Assembly (NCBI RefSeq): GCF_021730305.1
Contig: NZ_CP032674.1
Span: forward strand, 2,155,001-2,219,000
Origin: Xanthobacter sp. YC-JY1
GTDB lineage: Bacteria; Pseudomonadota; Alphaproteobacteria; Rhizobiales; Xanthobacteraceae
Direction of reading: 5' to 3'
DNA length: 64,000 nucleotides
Each line of letters begins with the position of its first letter. Positions within the stretch are counted from its first letter, which is position 1. Both the position numbers and the translations under genes were made by a program. Under the pieces are notes generated by a model. It had not been told where the DNA came from. It was given only the letters and a program-made list of their open reading frames with translations, and did not search any database. Of the stretch, positions 8,978 to 18,066 are shown in pieces.

Positions 8978-10239
8978 CCCATTTCGCCGTCGTCGCCCCG
9001 CCGCTGCCGGGGCACTACAACCCCTTGCTGGTGCTCGCCCGCGAGCTCGGCGCGCGTGGCCATCGCGTCACCTTCGTCCATATGGCGGATGCGGCGCGGC
9101 TGGTGGAAGGCAGGGGCGCGGGCTTCGCGGCGGTGGGCGCGCGCGATTATCCCGCTGGCGCCCTCGACGCCTATGTGAACCGCCTCGCCAAGCCCACAGG
9201 CCTGTTCGGCCTTCTGGGTACCCTGCGCGCGACCGCCGCGCAGACGGACATGCTGTGCCGCGATCTGCCCGGCGTGCTTCGCGACGTCGGGGCGGACGCG
9301 GTGATTGCGGACCAGACGGAGGCCGCCGGCACGCTGGTGGCGCGTCATCTCGGCCTGCCGGTCATCTCAACCGCGACGGCGCTCTTGCTCAACCGCGAGG
9401 TGGGCGTGCCCCCGCCCTTCGTGCCCTGGCCCTATGAGGCGGGGGAGAAGGCGCTCGTTCGCAACAAGGGCGGCTATCGCGTCACCGATTTCCTCATGTC
9501 CTCCATGCGCAAGGTTCTGGCGCGCCATGGCGCGGCGTTCGGGCTCGACCCGTTCGCCGATGGCGGCTTCTCGCCACTGCTCACCGTGGCGCAGATGCCC
9601 GAGGGGCTGGATTTTCCCCGCACCGAGCTGCCCGCCACCGTCCATTACGGCTCGCCATGGCGCGATGCCGCCGCCATCCCGGCCGCGACCGCGCCGTTGC
9701 CGAATGCTGAGGGCAAGCCCCTCGTCTTCTGCTCGCTGGGCACGCTGCAAGGGGCGCGCGCCGATCTTTTCCGCAAGGTGGCGCTGGCGGTGCGGGAGGT
9801 GGGCGTGCGCCTGCTCATCGCCCATGGCGGTCTTCTCTCGCAGGCTGAGGTCGCCCGGCTGAGCGATCTCGCCGAGGTGCGCGCCTTCGTGCCCCAGCAG
9901 GAGGTTCTGAAGCGCTGCGCGGCGGCTGTGCTCCATTGCGGGATGAACACGGTGCTCGATGCCATGGCCGAGGGCGTGCCGCTCGTCGCCATGCCTATCG
10001 CCTTCGAGCAGCCGGCCACGGCCGCGCGCCTCGCCTATGCGGGCGTGGCCGAGGTCGTGCCCGCCGGCCGCGCCAGCCAGAAGCGGCTCACAGCAGCGCT
10101 GCGCGCGGTGCTGGAACAGCCGAGCTATCGCGAGAATGCGCGGCGTATCGCGGCCGAAATGGCGCAGGGGCGCGGCGTGAAGGATGCCGCCGATCTCATC
10201 GAGGCGGCGGTGGTCAGCCCCGCGCTTGTGACCGTCTGA
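8974..10239 (+). CDS. crtX: Carotenoid glycosyltransferase (CrtX-like, GT1)
   Basis: This 421-residue GT1-family protein belongs by position and sequence with zeaxanthin glycosyltransferases. It opens with HFAVVAPPLPGHYNPLLVLA and has the nucleotide-sugar binding block in the C-terminal half (VLHCGMNTVLDAMAEGVPLV, then FEQPATAARLAYAGVAE). It overlaps crtB as ATGA. The sugar donor is not evident. If the host is a Xanthobacter, whose known pigment is a zeaxanthin dirhamnoside, the donor may be an activated rhamnose rather than UDP-glucose; that is inference. A hydroxylase (crtZ), needed to make the acceptor, is not in the window. Its 3' end overlaps the convergent GNAT gene by 26 bases. Confidence 0.85.
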   Translation: MTHFAVVAPPLPGHYNPLLVLARELGARGHRVTFVHMADAARLVEGRGAGFAAVGARDYPAGALDAYVNRLAKPTGLFGLLGTLRATAAQTDMLCRDLPGVLRDVGADAVIADQTEAAGTLVARHLGLPVISTATALLLNREVGVPPPFVPWPYEAGEKALVRNKGGYRVTDFLMSSMRKVLARHGAAFGLDPFADGGFSPLLTVAQMPEGLDFPRTELPATVHYGSPWRDAAAIPAATAPLPNAEGKPLVFCSLGTLQGARADLFRKVALAVREVGVRLLIAHGGLLSQAEVARLSDLAEVRAFVPQQEVLKRCAAAVLHCGMNTVLDAMAEGVPLVAMPIAFEQPATAARLAYAGVAEVVPAGRASQKRLTAALRAVLEQPSYRENARRIAAEMAQGRGVKDAADLIEAAVVSPALVTV

Positions 10240-10768
10240 GGCGATAGAGCACCTGCCGCCGCAACGGGTGTCCCGGCGGCGTCGACGGCAGGTCGAAATC
10301 CCCGTTTTCGTCCCGCACCATGCCGAGCCGTTCCATCACCGCCCGCGAGCGAAGGTTCGCCGGCACGGTGATGGCGACGATCTCCTCCAGTCCCAGCGTC
10401 TCGAAGCCGAAATCCAGCGCCGCCCGCGCCGCCTCGGTGGCGTAGCCGTGGCCCCAGAAGGCGGGATCGAACCGCCAGCCGATCTCCACGGCCGGGGTGA
10501 AGTGCTCCGCGTAGGGCACGTGGACCAGCCCGCAATAGCCGGCGAAGTCGGTGACGCCGGGCGCCTCCACCACCCACAGGCCGAAGCCGTGGCGGGCGAA
10601 ATGCGCCTCGGCACGATCCGCAACCGCATCGCTCGCGGGGCGATCGGGCACCGGCATGAGAAATTCCATGGTGCGTGGGTTGGACTGCATCCGCCACAGA
10701 CCATCGCGATCCGATGGGCGCCAGGGGCGCAGCGTGAGGCGCGCGGTAGCCAGCGTCGGCGCGGTCAT
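10214..10768 (-). CDS. GNAT family N-acetyltransferase (RimJ/RimL-like)
   Basis: This 184-residue protein has the RimJ/RimL-type acetyltransferase layout: TARLTLRPWRPSDRDGL at the start, DFAGYCGLVHVPY, VEIGWRFDPAFWGHGYATEA with the acetyl-CoA loop, and ITVPANLRSRAVMERLGM near the end. Such enzymes acetylate N-terminal amines of proteins or small amines; the substrate here is unknown. It follows pabC by ten bases on the same strand and is probably in the pabBC operon, with no obvious functional link. Confidence 0.85.
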   Translation of the reverse strand: MTAPTLATARLTLRPWRPSDRDGLWRMQSNPRTMEFLMPVPDRPASDAVADRAEAHFARHGFGLWVVEAPGVTDFAGYCGLVHVPYAEHFTPAVEIGWRFDPAFWGHGYATEAARAALDFGFETLGLEEIVAITVPANLRSRAVMERLGMVRDENGDFDLPSTPPGHPLRRQVLYRLRRSQARG

Positions 10769-10778
10769 GGCCGGCGTC

Positions 10779-11570
10779 TCATGCGCCCTCGATCAGGCTG
10801 CGCAGGCGTTCGGCGGCCACGGTGGAGGGGAGAGGGCGTCCCTCCAAGGTCGCGACGGAGCGGATGCCGAGTGCCGAGGTAAGCAGGATTTCCTCGGCCG
10901 AGGCGAGGTCATCCACCGTCAGCGGCCGTTCCTGCGCACCGGCGGCGACCACCTCAGCCCGCATCACGCCGGGCAGGACGCCCTCGGACAAAGGCGGCGT
11001 GATGAGTACCCCGTCTATGACTGCGAACAGGTTGGCGATGGAGGTTTCCGCTACGCCGTCGCGCGTGTTGAGCAGGATGGCGTCATCCGCGCCCCGTCGC
11101 GCCGCTTCCTGCCGCGCGAGGATGCCGTCGAGATAGTTCAGCGACTTCACCTGCGCGAGCGGCGAGCGGTCGTTGCGGCGGGTGCCCTGCGCGATCACGA
11201 GGCGCGCGGCCGGCAAGGGCGGGGAGAGCGGCGCGGCGGTGATGACCAAAGTGGGCTTCGGCTCGGCCGGCGGCAGCACGCCGCGTGGGCCGGTGCCACG
11301 GGTGAGGGTGAGGCGCAGCACGCCCTCGCTCAGGCCGTTCGCCGCCGCGGTTTGCGCCAGCGCCGCTGTGAGATCGATGGCCGGCAGGGGCATGCCCAGC
11401 ACGTCGGCCCCGGCGGCGAGGCGGGCGAGGTGCGCGTCCACGCGCAACACCTTGCCGCCCTTGATCCGCAGCGTCTCGAACAGGCCATCTCCAAGCGTGA
11501 AGCCGCGATCGAAGGGCGAGACGGTCGCGTCCGCCTCCTCCACAAGCGCGGAGCCGAGGAACAGCTTCAT
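10779..11570 (-). CDS. pabC: Aminotransferase class IV, aminodeoxychorismate lyase
   Basis: This 263-residue fold-type IV PLP enzyme has FDRGFTLGDGLFETLRIKGG near residues 19-38 and the central VKSLNYLDGILARQEA block, where the lysine of VKSLNYL is the expected Schiff-base residue, then DDAILLNTRDGVAETS. It overlaps pabB by four bases, which argues for 4-amino-4-deoxychorismate lyase, the last step to p-aminobenzoate for folate. By fold alone a branched-chain or D-amino-acid aminotransferase would also be possible. Confidence 0.85.
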   Translation of the reverse strand: MKLFLGSALVEEADATVSPFDRGFTLGDGLFETLRIKGGKVLRVDAHLARLAAGADVLGMPLPAIDLTAALAQTAAANGLSEGVLRLTLTRGTGPRGVLPPAEPKPTLVITAAPLSPPLPAARLVIAQGTRRNDRSPLAQVKSLNYLDGILARQEAARRGADDAILLNTRDGVAETSIANLFAVIDGVLITPPLSEGVLPGVMRAEVVAAGAQERPLTVDDLASAEEILLTSALGIRSVATLEGRPLPSTVAAERLRSLIEGA

Positions 11571-12970
11571 GCGCCCTCTCCCGAAAGCGCGCGCAGCATG
11601 GGCGAGAGCTTGATGAGGCTCTCCTCATATTCGTCCGCCGGATCGGAATCCGCGACGATGCCGCCGCCCGCCTGGGTGAGCAGCGTGTCGCCGGAGCGGG
11701 TGATGGTGCGGATGACAATGGAGGAATCCATCGCCCCGTCAAAGCCGATCCACGCAACCGAGCCGCAATAGACGCCGCGCGGGGTGGGCTCCAGCTCGTG
11801 GATGATCTCCATGGCGCGGATCTTCGGCGCGCCGGTGATGGAGCCGCCGGGGAAGCAGGCCTTCAGGAGGTCCACCGGGCCGAGGCCGGGCCTCAACCGG
11901 CTGTCGATGACCGAGACGAGGTGATGGACGCTGGCGAAGGTTTCCAGCCCACACAGCACCGGCACTTTCACGCTGCCCACCTCGGAGACGCGCGAGAGAT
12001 CGTTGCGCATCAGGTCCACGATCATCAGGTTTTCCGCCCGGTCCTTCACCGAGGCGAGAAGCGCGTCGGCCAGCGCCTTATCCTCTGCCGGATCGGCGCT
12101 GCGGCGGCGTGTGCCCTTGATGGGGCGCGTCTCGACCCGCCCGTCCGAGGAGAGGGAGAGGAAGCGCTCGGGGGAGGCGGAAAGCACCGCGAGCTCGTCG
12201 CCCGCACGCAGGAAGGCGGCGAAGGGGGAGGGGCTCAATGCGCGCAGGCGGGTGTAGAGGGCAAGGTCGGTGAGGCCCGCCGGCACCTTCGCCCGCATCT
12301 GGTGGGTGAGGTTGGCCTGGAAGATGTCGCCGGCGCGGATGTATTCGATCACCCGCGCGACGGCGGCCTCCACCTCCGAGCGCGGCTGGTCGGGCGCGAA
12401 TGTGCCGGTGCGGCTGAAATCCGCGGCGGGCGCCGTGCCCGGCGCGGTGGCGATCCGGTCGAACAGCTCCTGTGCGCGGTGCTGGGCGCGGGCCTCGGCC
12501 GCATCTCCGGTTTCGGGCCGGCCGTTGGAGACGATGAAGGCGCGCTTCTCCAGCCCGTCGAAGGCGAGGATGGCGTCGTAGAAGCCCATGGCCATCTCAG
12601 GCACGGAGGGCGTCGCCGGCCGGGGCGGCGGCAGGCGCTCCAGATGCCGGCCCAGCTCATAGCCGAGATAGCCCATGGCGCCGCCGAGGAACGGCACGGG
12701 CGCCGAGGAGGGGCCGAGACACGGCGGCAGGTCGCCGGGATTCAGCGCACGGGCCAGCACGTCGAACGGTGTGCCGGGCACGAGATCGCCGTTCAGCCGG
12801 ACGCCGTCCGCGCCGGAGGTGATGAAGGCATAGGGATCCGCGCCGATATAGGACCAGCGCGCCCGCACGTCGCTGTCCGCCGCGCTGTCGAGAAAGGCGC
12901 ATTGGGGAGCGTCGGCGAAGGCCTGGAACGCGGCGAACGGGTCGCGATACGGGATTTCAACGATAAGCAC
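11567..12970 (-). CDS. pabB: Aminodeoxychorismate synthase component I
   Basis: This 467-residue chorismate-binding enzyme turns chorismate into aminodeoxychorismate with ammonia from a PabA-type glutaminase, which is not in the window. Visible signatures are GDIFQANLTHQM, the nucleophile motif ETRPIKGTRRR with the PabB lysine (rather than the anthranilate-synthase alanine), NLMIVDLMRNDLSRV, and PGGSITGAPKIRAMEIIHELE. The order pabB-pabC with ATGA overlap confirms the pathway. The upstream 170 bases to the phasin-like gene contain no gene. Confidence 0.92.
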   Translation of the reverse strand: MLIVEIPYRDPFAAFQAFADAPQCAFLDSAADSDVRARWSYIGADPYAFITSGADGVRLNGDLVPGTPFDVLARALNPGDLPPCLGPSSAPVPFLGGAMGYLGYELGRHLERLPPPRPATPSVPEMAMGFYDAILAFDGLEKRAFIVSNGRPETGDAAEARAQHRAQELFDRIATAPGTAPAADFSRTGTFAPDQPRSEVEAAVARVIEYIRAGDIFQANLTHQMRAKVPAGLTDLALYTRLRALSPSPFAAFLRAGDELAVLSASPERFLSLSSDGRVETRPIKGTRRRSADPAEDKALADALLASVKDRAENLMIVDLMRNDLSRVSEVGSVKVPVLCGLETFASVHHLVSVIDSRLRPGLGPVDLLKACFPGGSITGAPKIRAMEIIHELEPTPRGVYCGSVAWIGFDGAMDSSIVIRTITRSGDTLLTQAGGGIVADSDPADEYEESLIKLSPMLRALSGEGA

Positions 12971-13143
12971 AGGGGGCGACCGATTCAGAACGCTTCGGTC
13001 CCACCATGGCGCTACGGCGCCGCCGGGGCAATCCGCGCGGGCGAGACGACGCAGGCTCCGCCGCGACCGCCGGCCGCGGAGACCTCACCCCGATCCGCGA
13101 CAGCAGCCCCGGATGGCGGTGTCTCAAGCGTGCGCGAACCGTC

Positions 13144-13503
13144 TCACGCCGCCTTGGCGAATGGCGGCTGGTCTTCCGGCTGCTCCGCCTGCGTGGCGTT
13201 CAGTAGCTTGGACTGGACAATTTCGGCAACTGCGACCAGTTCGGTGCTCCAGGCGAGCGCCGATTGCTGCAGGAACGCCGCCTCGCGGGTGACGAAGGCA
13301 GACGGGTTCTGCTCGCGCGAGAGCTGGCCGAGAAGCTCCACCTGCTCCTGCACCTGCCGGCCGACGAACTGCTGCAGGTGCGTGCTGACCGCGACCGGGC
13401 AGTCGAAGAACAGGTTCTTCCATGCGGTCACCGGCCAAGCCATGGGCGGCGTGGCGGGCGACAGCGCGCGGGCGAGACCCTGGAACATCACCGAGTCGTT
13501 CAT
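13144..13503 (-). CDS. Phasin-like protein
   Basis: This 119-residue helical, Gln-rich protein resembles phasins, the amphipathic coat proteins of polyhydroxyalkanoate granules: AWKNLFFDCPVAVSTHLQQFVGRQVQEQVELLGQLS, then LQQSALAWSTELVAVAEIV. I start at the ATG with GGGAG eight bases upstream; another in-frame ATG two codons earlier sits too close to that site. No polymer synthase gene is nearby. The assignment rests on composition, size and a loose resemblance, so other small coiled proteins are possible. Confidence 0.6.
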   Translation of the reverse strand: MNDSVMFQGLARALSPATPPMAWPVTAWKNLFFDCPVAVSTHLQQFVGRQVQEQVELLGQLSREQNPSAFVTREAAFLQQSALAWSTELVAVAEIVQSKLLNATQAEQPEDQPPFAKAA

Positions 13504-13803
13504 GTCCATTTCTCCCGTCTGACGATGACCCCCGGACCTGAGCACTCCCCCAGCGCCCACTGGAATTACCGTTTCACGGATGTGAGACTTCGGCGTTGCG
13601 GAAGGTCAAATGCCTTGCGCGCCGGATCGGGGAAAATCACATTTCCACGCGTCGCCCCTCGGGCGACATCATCATCGCACTCCGCCGGCCCGCTGCCTAT
13701 GGTTGCGCCGGCCCGGCGAAGGGCGAAACAGGCTTCCGTCAACGCATCGTGATGTCCGCGCTCGGGACGGAGCCACAGGCCGCAAGGTCGGGGAGAAAAA
13801 AGC
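13504..13803. other. Divergent intergenic region without a gene
   Basis: About 300 bases separate the phasin-like gene (minus) from the next plus-strand gene. Short open frames are present on both strands but lack ribosome binding sites and family-like sequence. It presumably holds two divergent promoters; I could not pick out convincing -35/-10 pairs. Confidence 0.5.
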
Positions 13804-14178
13804 ATGACCCAGTTGCCGCACGGCTTCCGTCAGATCCGCATGGAGCTTGCCCGCGAGAAGGGGCATCCGGATGGCGCCCGCAATCACGGCTACAGCTTCG
13901 TGGCGCCCCTCGACAGCGCCGGCCACATCGATGCGGCGGAGTGGGCCAAGCATCGCGACAGCTGCCGGGTGGTGAAGTTCCGCCCCGATGAGGCCGACGA
14001 GGTGGGCCATCTGGTGCGCCGGCCCGGCGGCAGCTGGGCGTTCCGCTATGACATTTCCGGCACCGACGATGACGAGGCCGGCTACCGCTTCGGCGACGAG
14101 CGGTTCGAGGTGGGGGAATATGTCTCCGTCCACGAGGACGACGAAATGCACACCTTCCGTGTGGTGTCGGTGGTCTGA
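13804..14178 (+). CDS. Conserved-looking hypothetical protein, 124 residues
   Basis: This small, acidic, soluble protein lacks a signal peptide or membrane segment. It begins MTQLPHGFRQIRMELAREKG, has a mid-section HGYSFVAPLDSAGHIDAAEW and ends with a beta-rich stretch (GSWAFRYDISGTDDDEAGYR, FEVGEYVSVHEDDEMHTFRV) that may be a small barrel. A clean GGGGAG lies eight bases before the ATG, which supports it as a real gene. I do not recognise a function. It is followed by a strong bidirectional hairpin. Confidence 0.75.
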   Translation: MTQLPHGFRQIRMELAREKGHPDGARNHGYSFVAPLDSAGHIDAAEWAKHRDSCRVVKFRPDEADEVGHLVRRPGGSWAFRYDISGTDDDEAGYRFGDERFEVGEYVSVHEDDEMHTFRVVSVV

Positions 14179-14187
14179 TCCGCGAAT

Positions 14188-14212
14188 GCGGTCCGCCCGA
14201 GGGGCGGACCGC
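14188..14212. terminator. Bidirectional terminator hairpin
   Basis: A perfect 11-base GC-rich stem (14188-14198 pairing with 14202-14212) with a three-base loop lies exactly between the convergent stops of the hypothetical gene and the ethanolamine permease. T-runs are lacking on both sides, but position and stability argue for a shared terminator. Confidence 0.7.
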
Positions 14213-14219
14213 TGCTTCG

Positions 14220-15722
14220 TCAGTAGCTCTTGTATTCGGCCGTGCCCTTGGACAGGGCGAATTCCTCCTCCGGCGACAGCACCAGCTTGTGCCGGCCCCA
14301 GATGCCGAAATAGGCGATGCCGGCCGCGAACCAGATGGCCACGCCGATCACGCCATTGCGGTAGATCGGGTCGGAGAGCTGGAACCAGATGGTGACGATC
14401 GCGATCACGATGGTCGCCACCGCACCGGGGATGCCGAACGGGCTCTTATAGGGCCGCTCGATGTGCGGCATGTTCTTCCGCATCAGGATGAAGGAAATCG
14501 CCTGCATCACGTAGGAGAGCATGGCGCCGAACACCGCCATGTTGAGCAGCGTGCCGCCGATGGCCGCGGCGCCCGCCTCCGCCCCCAGCGCGAACCAGAT
14601 GCCGATCATGATGACGAGGCCCACCACAGCGCCGGCCACCATGGCCACATGCGGGGTCTTGCGGCCGCCATGGGTGACGGACAGGCCGCGCGGGAAGTAG
14701 CCGGCCCGCGACAGCGAATAGATCTGCCGGCCCTGGGCATAGATGATGGTGTGGAACGAGGCGATGAGCCCGATCACCGCCACCAGCGCGAGGAGCTTCG
14801 CCAGCCCGTCGCCATAGATGGCCTTGAAGCCGTCCAGCAGCGGCTCCAGCGAGGTGGAGAGGCCGAAGGAGCCGTTCGCCACCGACGAATTCAGCCAGAG
14901 GATCATGAAGGCGGAGACGATGAGCGTCGCCATGCCCAGCATGATGCCCTTGGGCATATCCGTCTTCGGGTCCACCGATTCCTCCGCCGCCAGCGGCAAT
15001 TGCTCGATGGCGAGGAACAGCCAGACGGCGAAGGGCAGGGCGGCCAGCGCGCCGCCGATGCCGAAGGGCAGGAACGGCCCGCCGCCATTGGGCAGTTCCA
15101 CCGCCGTGCCGTCCGGCCCGACGCCGATGTTCAGCGCCCAGCGGGAGAAGTTGGCCACCGGAATGGCGCTGACCCAGAAGGCGACGAGGCAGGCCAGCGC
15201 CGCCAGCGTCACCACCAGCGTCACGCGGAATGAGAGCTCCACGCCGGCGATGTTGAGGCCCACGAAGATGATGTAACCGAAGATCCAGTAGACCGGCTGG
15301 AACGCCGGCGGCGTGCCGAAGATGGAGCCCATGTAGGAGCCGATGAAGGACACCACCACCGCCGGGGTGATGACATATTCCACATTCTCGCACAGGCCGG
15401 TGACGAAGCCGCCCCACGGGCCCATGGTGGTGCGGGCGAAGGAATAGGCGGCGCCCGTGTGAGGCAGGGCCGGCGACATCTCGGCGATGGAGAAGGTGAG
15501 GCCCAGATACATGATGGCGATGATGACGGCGGCGATGAACATGCCGCCCCAGCCGCCCGAGGCAATGCCGAGGTTCCAGCCCGAGAAATGGCCGGAGATG
15601 ACCGCCCCGACTCCCAGCGCCCAGAGCGACCAGACGCGGGCGTGCCGCTTCAGGGCGCGCTGCTCGAAATAGGAAACATCAACCGTGGTGTAGGTAACGC
15701 CGGATTTGCTGCCTTCGGCCAT
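14220..15722 (-). CDS. eat: Ethanolamine permease (APC superfamily)
   Basis: This 500-residue inner-membrane transporter has about 12 hydrophobic segments and the pattern of the APC-type ethanolamine permease Eat: GVGAVISGHFSGWNLGIASGG near residues 37-57, SFARTTMGPWGGFVTGLCEN, LFLAIEQLPLAAEESVDP and KTPHVAMVAGAVVGL. It lies 92 bases after eutC on the same strand, so the substrate assignment is firm. The order eutB-eutC-eat gives uptake plus cleavage of ethanolamine. Confidence 0.9.
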   Translation of the reverse strand: MAEGSKSGVTYTTVDVSYFEQRALKRHARVWSLWALGVGAVISGHFSGWNLGIASGGWGGMFIAAVIIAIMYLGLTFSIAEMSPALPHTGAAYSFARTTMGPWGGFVTGLCENVEYVITPAVVVSFIGSYMGSIFGTPPAFQPVYWIFGYIIFVGLNIAGVELSFRVTLVVTLAALACLVAFWVSAIPVANFSRWALNIGVGPDGTAVELPNGGGPFLPFGIGGALAALPFAVWLFLAIEQLPLAAEESVDPKTDMPKGIMLGMATLIVSAFMILWLNSSVANGSFGLSTSLEPLLDGFKAIYGDGLAKLLALVAVIGLIASFHTIIYAQGRQIYSLSRAGYFPRGLSVTHGGRKTPHVAMVAGAVVGLVIMIGIWFALGAEAGAAAIGGTLLNMAVFGAMLSYVMQAISFILMRKNMPHIERPYKSPFGIPGAVATIVIAIVTIWFQLSDPIYRNGVIGVAIWFAAGIAYFGIWGRHKLVLSPEEEFALSKGTAEYKSY

Positions 15723-15814
15723 GCCCAGCCCTCCGATAGCACCAGAGTAAGGTCCGGCGCGCTTGCCCTACAGGCAACTTTGTTGCCATTCCCTAATGGT
15801 GAGGGCAAAAACCG

Positions 15815-16591
15815 TCAGCGCGCGCCGAGATGCAGCGGCGGCAGGCCGGTTTCGAGCAGGAGATCGCTCTCGTCCTTCAATTCGACGCCGGTGATCTGGC
15901 GGGCGAATGCCTCGCGAATGTGCCAGGCGAGCTTGAAGGCGGCCAGATCGTAGGCAAGACCCTCCGGACGCACGTTAGAGATGCAATTGCGCTCCGCGTC
16001 CGATCGGCCGGGCTTGGGATTGTAGGTGAGGTAGAGGCCGAGGCTGTCCGGCGAGGAGAGGCCGGGCCGCTCGCCCACCAGCAGCGCCACGGCGCGCGCC
16101 TTCAGCAGGTGCCCTACCTCGTCGCCGAGCGCCACCCTCGCCTGCGAGGCGATGACCACCGGCGCGGTGGTCCAGCCGGCGTCAGTGATCCGTGCCTTCA
16201 ACGCCGCGAGGAAGGGGAGCGTGTGGGCGTGGACGGCGGCGGAGGAGAGTCCATCCGCCACCACCAGCACAAGGTCCACCGGCTCGCCCGCCGCCTGCGC
16301 GAGGCGGGTCCGGCTTTCGTCCGAGAGCCGCCGCCCGAGGTCCGGCCGGCGCAGATAGACGTCGCGCGCCTGCGCCGCGCTTTCGGCGCGCAGGGTGGAG
16401 AAGCCGAGGCCGCGCACCTCCTCTTCCACCCGCGCCGCATCGAATGGCGTATGCACGGCATCGCGCGCCTGGGCATGGGCGAGGGCGAAGCGCAGCACTT
16501 CCTCGGTGGGCAGGCTCGCACCCGTGCGGCCCAGAGCGATGCGGGCCGGGGTGTGGCGGGAGAGCTTCGACCAGGGATCGCGCGCGATCAT
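15815..16591 (-). CDS. eutC: Ethanolamine ammonia-lyase small subunit
   Basis: This 258-residue EutC subunit of the adenosylcobalamin-dependent lyase splits ethanolamine into acetaldehyde and ammonia. Signatures are SRHTPARIALGRTGASLPT near the start, LVLVVADGLSSAAV, VALLVGERPGLSSPDSLGLY and AERNCISNVRPEGL. The start at 16591 overlaps the eutB stop by four bases, typical of subunits made in equal amounts; the frame is open a little further upstream, inside eutB. Confidence 0.93.
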   Translation of the reverse strand: MIARDPWSKLSRHTPARIALGRTGASLPTEEVLRFALAHAQARDAVHTPFDAARVEEEVRGLGFSTLRAESAAQARDVYLRRPDLGRRLSDESRTRLAQAAGEPVDLVLVVADGLSSAAVHAHTLPFLAALKARITDAGWTTAPVVIASQARVALGDEVGHLLKARAVALLVGERPGLSSPDSLGLYLTYNPKPGRSDAERNCISNVRPEGLAYDLAAFKLAWHIREAFARQITGVELKDESDLLLETGLPPLHLGAR

Positions 16592-17976
16592 GCGGCGCGC
16601 TCCACCACATAGCCAAGCAGGGGATGGCGGGCGTCGGCCGGCAGCAGGCGCCCGTCCGTGCCGGTGATGTCCATCTTCTCCAGCCACGCCTCGAACTCCG
16701 GCGCCCGCTTCAGCCCGAGCACCTCGCGGATATAAAGCGCATCGTGGAACGAGGTGGACTGATAGTTCAGCATCACGTCGTCGGCGCCGGGAATGCCCAT
16801 GATGTAGGTGACGCCAGCCGCCCCGAGCAAGGTGAGCAGCGTGTCCATGTCGTCCTGATCGGCCTCGGCATGGTTGGTGTAGCAGACGTCAACCCCCAGC
16901 GGCACGCCGAGCAGCTTGCCGCAGAAATGATCCTCCAGCCCGGCGCGGATGATCTGCTTGCCGTCATAGAGATATTCCGGGCCGATGAAGCCCACCACCG
17001 TGTTCACCAGCAGCGGATCGAAGGCGCGGGCGACGCCGTAGGCGCGCGCTTCCAGCGTCTGCTGGTCCACCCCGTGGTGCGCGCCGGCCGAGAGGGCCGA
17101 GCCCTGGCCGGTCTCGAAATACATGGCGTTCTGCCCCACCGTGCCGCGCTTGAGGCTGCGGGCCGCATCGGTGCCTTCTGCGAGCAGTTTCAGGTCGATG
17201 CCGAAGGAGCGGTTCGCCCCCTCCGTGCCGGCGATGGACTGGAACACGAGGTCCACCGGCGCGCCGCGATCCATCAGCGCGATCGCGGTCGTGATGTGGG
17301 TGAGCACGCAGCTCTGGGTGGGAATCTCGAAGCGCGAGATGATCTCGTCCATCAGCTTCAGCAGGCGGTCGATCACCGGCACGCTGTCGGAGGCGGGATT
17401 GATGCCGATCACCGCATCGCCGCAGCCATAGAGCAGGCCGTCGAGAATGGCGGCGGAGACGCCGGCCGCGTCGTCGGTGGGATGGTTGGGCTGGAGGCGC
17501 ACCGCCATGGTGCCGGGCAGGCCGATGGTGTTGCGGAAGCGCGTCACCACCCGGCACTTGCGAGCGGCGAGGATCAGATCCTGATTGCGCATGATCTTGG
17601 AGACCGCCGCCGCCATCTCCGGCATGAGGCCGGGCGCGAGGGCCGCCAGAACCTCCGGCGTTGCGGCGGGGGAGAGCAGGAAGTCGCGGAAGTCGCCCAC
17701 CGTCATGGCCGAGACCGGCGCGAAGGCCGCGCCATCGTGGCTGTCGAGGATGAGTCGTGTCACCTCGTCCCCTTCATAGGGCACCAGCGGCTCGGCGAGG
17801 AAGGTCTTCAGGGGCAGGTCGGCGAGGCACATGCGCGCCGCCACATTCTCCTCCGCCGTGGCGGCGGCGATGCCGGCGAGCATGTCGCCCGAGCGCGGCG
17901 GGGTCGCCTTGGCCATCAGGTCCTTGAGGTCGGAAAAGACGAAGGACTTCGCTCCGATGCGATGGACATGAGCCAT
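16588..17976 (-). CDS. eutB: Ethanolamine ammonia-lyase large subunit
   Basis: This 462-residue EutB catalytic subunit forms a TIM barrel with the cobalamin site at the subunit interface. Visible family blocks include AKATPPRSGDMLAGIAAATA, TRFRNTIGLPGTMAVRLQPN, FQSIAGTEGANRSFGIDL, YFETGQGSALSAGAHHGVDQ and GIPGADDVMLNYQSTSFHDA. No microcompartment shell, reactivase (EutA) or acetaldehyde dehydrogenase gene lies nearby, so the enzyme probably works free in the cytosol. Confidence 0.95.
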   Translation of the reverse strand: MAHVHRIGAKSFVFSDLKDLMAKATPPRSGDMLAGIAAATAEENVAARMCLADLPLKTFLAEPLVPYEGDEVTRLILDSHDGAAFAPVSAMTVGDFRDFLLSPAATPEVLAALAPGLMPEMAAAVSKIMRNQDLILAARKCRVVTRFRNTIGLPGTMAVRLQPNHPTDDAAGVSAAILDGLLYGCGDAVIGINPASDSVPVIDRLLKLMDEIISRFEIPTQSCVLTHITTAIALMDRGAPVDLVFQSIAGTEGANRSFGIDLKLLAEGTDAARSLKRGTVGQNAMYFETGQGSALSAGAHHGVDQQTLEARAYGVARAFDPLLVNTVVGFIGPEYLYDGKQIIRAGLEDHFCGKLLGVPLGVDVCYTNHAEADQDDMDTLLTLLGAAGVTYIMGIPGADDVMLNYQSTSFHDALYIREVLGLKRAPEFEAWLEKMDITGTDGRLLPADARHPLLGYVVERAA

Positions 17977-18066
17977 GGCGCGCTCCGATCGGGCGGGCGC
18001 GGCGCATCTGCCGCGTCCTCAGGCCCTAGCGATAAGCAACAAATATGCCTTCGAGGAAAGCCCCGT

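Noticed and set aside
13566-13805. 79-codon minus-strand frame between the phasin-like and hypothetical genes
   Set aside because: No ribosome binding site, no family likeness, and it overlaps the presumed divergent promoter region.
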